From the NCBI RefSeq assembly GCF_030816935.1, contig NZ_JAUSYO010000001.1, positions 2,666,001-2,730,000 on the forward strand: DNA of 64,000 nt, given 5' to 3'. Of the stretch, positions 63,041-64,000 are shown one piece after another; the stretch's first letter is position 1, and each line of letters begins with the position of its first letter. A program made the position numbers and the translations under genes. The notes under the pieces were generated by a model. It was given only the letters and a program-made list of their open reading frames with translations. It was not told where the DNA came from and did no database searches. The DNA comes from Arthrobacter sp. B3I9 (lineage in GTDB: Bacteria > Actinomycetota > Actinomycetes > Actinomycetales > Micrococcaceae).

Positions 63041-63602
63041 ATGAGCACCGCAGCTGCCGCCTCGTCGGCTTCACGCGAGCCGATGTTGCGTGGGCAAACC
63101 GTGGTGGTGATAGGCGGCAGCGCCGGGATTGGGCTGGAGACGGCACGGTGTGCCCGGGCCGAGGGCGCCGGCGTCATCCTCGCCGGCCGTAATACGGCGA
63201 CGCTGCAGCAGGCAGCAAGCGAACTCGGCGCGCTGAGCACCGCGGCGTTCGATGCCAACGACCCGGTTGCCCTAGCCGGGTTCTTCGAGCATCTCCCGGG
63301 ACCGGTGGACCACGTCATGGTCACCGCCGGTCGCCCCTACTATGCACGCCTTGCCGACATGGACTTCGAACAGGCCCGCCGCGCCCTCACGGCGTCCGCC
63401 ATGGTCGACACACCCTTATCGGCATCGCTCCTCGGCGCCGGGCTCGACGAGCGCCGCAGAGCTCCGCACCACGCTGCCGATCGGCCGCGTCGTCGGACCG
63501 GCCGACGTCGCCGCTCTTGCAGTGCACATCATGACCAACACCGCCCTGACCGGCGCAACATACGACGTCGACGGCGGCCAGCAACTCCTCGGAGGACACT
63601 GA
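63041..63602 (+). pseudogene. SDR-family gene with internal deletion and frameshift
   Basis: The start (ATG after GAGGGAAGGCG) encodes VVVIGGSAGIGLETARCARA and VDHVMVTAGRPYYARLADMD, the NAD(P) half of a short-chain dehydrogenase. The sequence then jumps from RRALTASA directly to MVDTPLSASLLG, a segment that normally lies after the Ser/Tyr-x-x-x-Lys catalytic part. About 60 residues including the active site are missing. A further one-base shift near 63455 leads into LPIGRVVGPADVAALAVHIM and DVDGGQQLLGGH. It cannot make a working enzyme. Confidence 0.75.
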
Positions 63603-63697
63603 CGCAGGCAAGTTCGCCGCCCACGACGCTGACATCGGCGGCCACGCAGATGCCCCCGGCAGACCCCGGAACCGCATCGAGAAGAATGAAGGAAAAA

Positions 63698-64000
63698 ATG
63701 ACCACCATCAAGCTGCACGCGAACACAAGTGCAACTCCTGAACAGTTCATCGCAGCCCTGACCGATTTCGGGCCGGGCCGTGCAGAGCTGTTCGGCAACA
63801 GCGCCGACAGGTACCTGCAAGTTCACGATCGGGGGAAAACCCAGGCCGACGTGACCGAGGGCTCCGGCGGAGTGTGGGAGCGGCTGCACTACGACTGGTC
63901 GAATCCCACGCACGTCGTACTGACCACTACCGATTCGAACGCGTGGGGCCGAAACTCCGGACACACGTACGACTTCACCGTGAACCAGGACGGCACGACC
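63698..64000 (+). CDS. Unknown protein, SRPBCC-like, truncated by the window end
   Basis: The ATG at 63698 with GAAGGAAAAA upstream opens a frame of 101 codons that runs off the right edge. The segment TPEQFIAALTDFGPGRAELF and the strand-rich VWERLHYDWSNPTHVVLTTT resemble the start of a polyketide-cyclase/SRPBCC lipid-binding fold, but too little is present to be sure. Confidence 0.6.
   Translation, partial: MTTIKLHANTSATPEQFIAALTDFGPGRAELFGNSADRYLQVHDRGKTQADVTEGSGGVWERLHYDWSNPTHVVLTTTDSNAWGRNSGHTYDFTVNQDGTT

Overview
The window comes from a high-GC Gram-positive actinobacterium, most likely an Arthrobacter/Pseudarthrobacter-type soil member of the Micrococcaceae. The clues are strong GC bias at third codon positions, many GTG starts, ATGA/GTGA start-stop overlaps, LacI-controlled sugar operons, a SAM-IV type riboswitch and a HAIR heat-shock operator (the last two are actinobacterial signatures). 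I see no rRNA, tRNA, CRISPR array, phage module, transposase or integrase gene.

Layout. (1) 0-8.9 kb: a catabolic cluster of unknown substrate. It has a DHA2-type MFS exporter reading out of the left edge and a divergent operon of two tandem phosphotriesterase/lactonase homologues, a class A FAD monooxygenase, an HSL-type alpha/beta hydrolase, a metallo-beta-lactamase-fold hydrolase and a CocE/NonD-type hydrolase. It ends in a perfect 22-bp-stem terminator. (2) 8.9-12.5 kb: a MarR/MFS drug-efflux pair with a palindromic operator, and a decayed aromatic-acid-type MFS gene. (3) 12.6-34.6 kb: a uronate/glycoside island. It has beta-glucuronidase, a GPH-family symporter, mannonate dehydratase ManD and a gluconokinase-GH3 fusion protein; uronate isomerase UxaC and a frameshifted fructuronate reductase; a peptide-type ABC importer with a fused permease-ATPase; two Gfo/Idh/MocA dehydrogenases, each paired with a sugar-isomerase-like TIM barrel; and two LacI paralogues. 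Near-identical LacI-type operators sit at three or four promoters. (4) 34.6-37.0 kb: a SAM-IV type riboswitch ahead of an AmiS/UreI-family channel gene and an SfnB/DszC-type flavin monooxygenase, probably for sulfur scavenging. (5) 37.0-44.0 kb: a DUF1345 membrane protein, a HAIR-controlled ClpC-like ATPase, an LLM flavin oxidoreductase, a DJ-1/PfpI protein, DUF1330, and gene fragments. (6) 44.3-57.7 kb: a block bounded by two 26-bp sites of the same design (GTCTC-N16-GAGAC). It carries acetyltransferases, a kinase-like protein, and a long leftward run of cupin, CMD, Na+/H+ antiporter, SnoaL/NTF2-like, three aldo-keto reductases, a zinc alcohol dehydrogenase and an MFS exporter, with a divergent XRE regulator and NAD(P)-binding protein. 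(7) 57.9-64 kb: small stress and detoxification genes (DUF6480, MBL hydrolase, UBP-type zinc finger, DUF5996, glyoxalase, a 55-residue protein, a pyridine-nucleotide disulfide oxidoreductase, an internally deleted SDR and a partial unknown gene).

How it works together. The island at 12.6-34.6 kb gives an almost complete route: glucuronide uptake, hydrolysis to glucuronate (UidA), fructuronate (UxaC), mannonate (UxuB) and 2-keto-3-deoxygluconate (ManD in place of UxuA). No KDG kinase or KDPG aldolase is present in the window. The two dehydrogenase/isomerase pairs suggest a second, oxidative route for opening glycosides that would run beside the hydrolytic one.

Caution. At least seven otherwise convincing genes are broken, mostly by single-base indels, several in G/C runs. 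Either this stretch is decaying or the assembly carries indel errors; sequence alone cannot decide.
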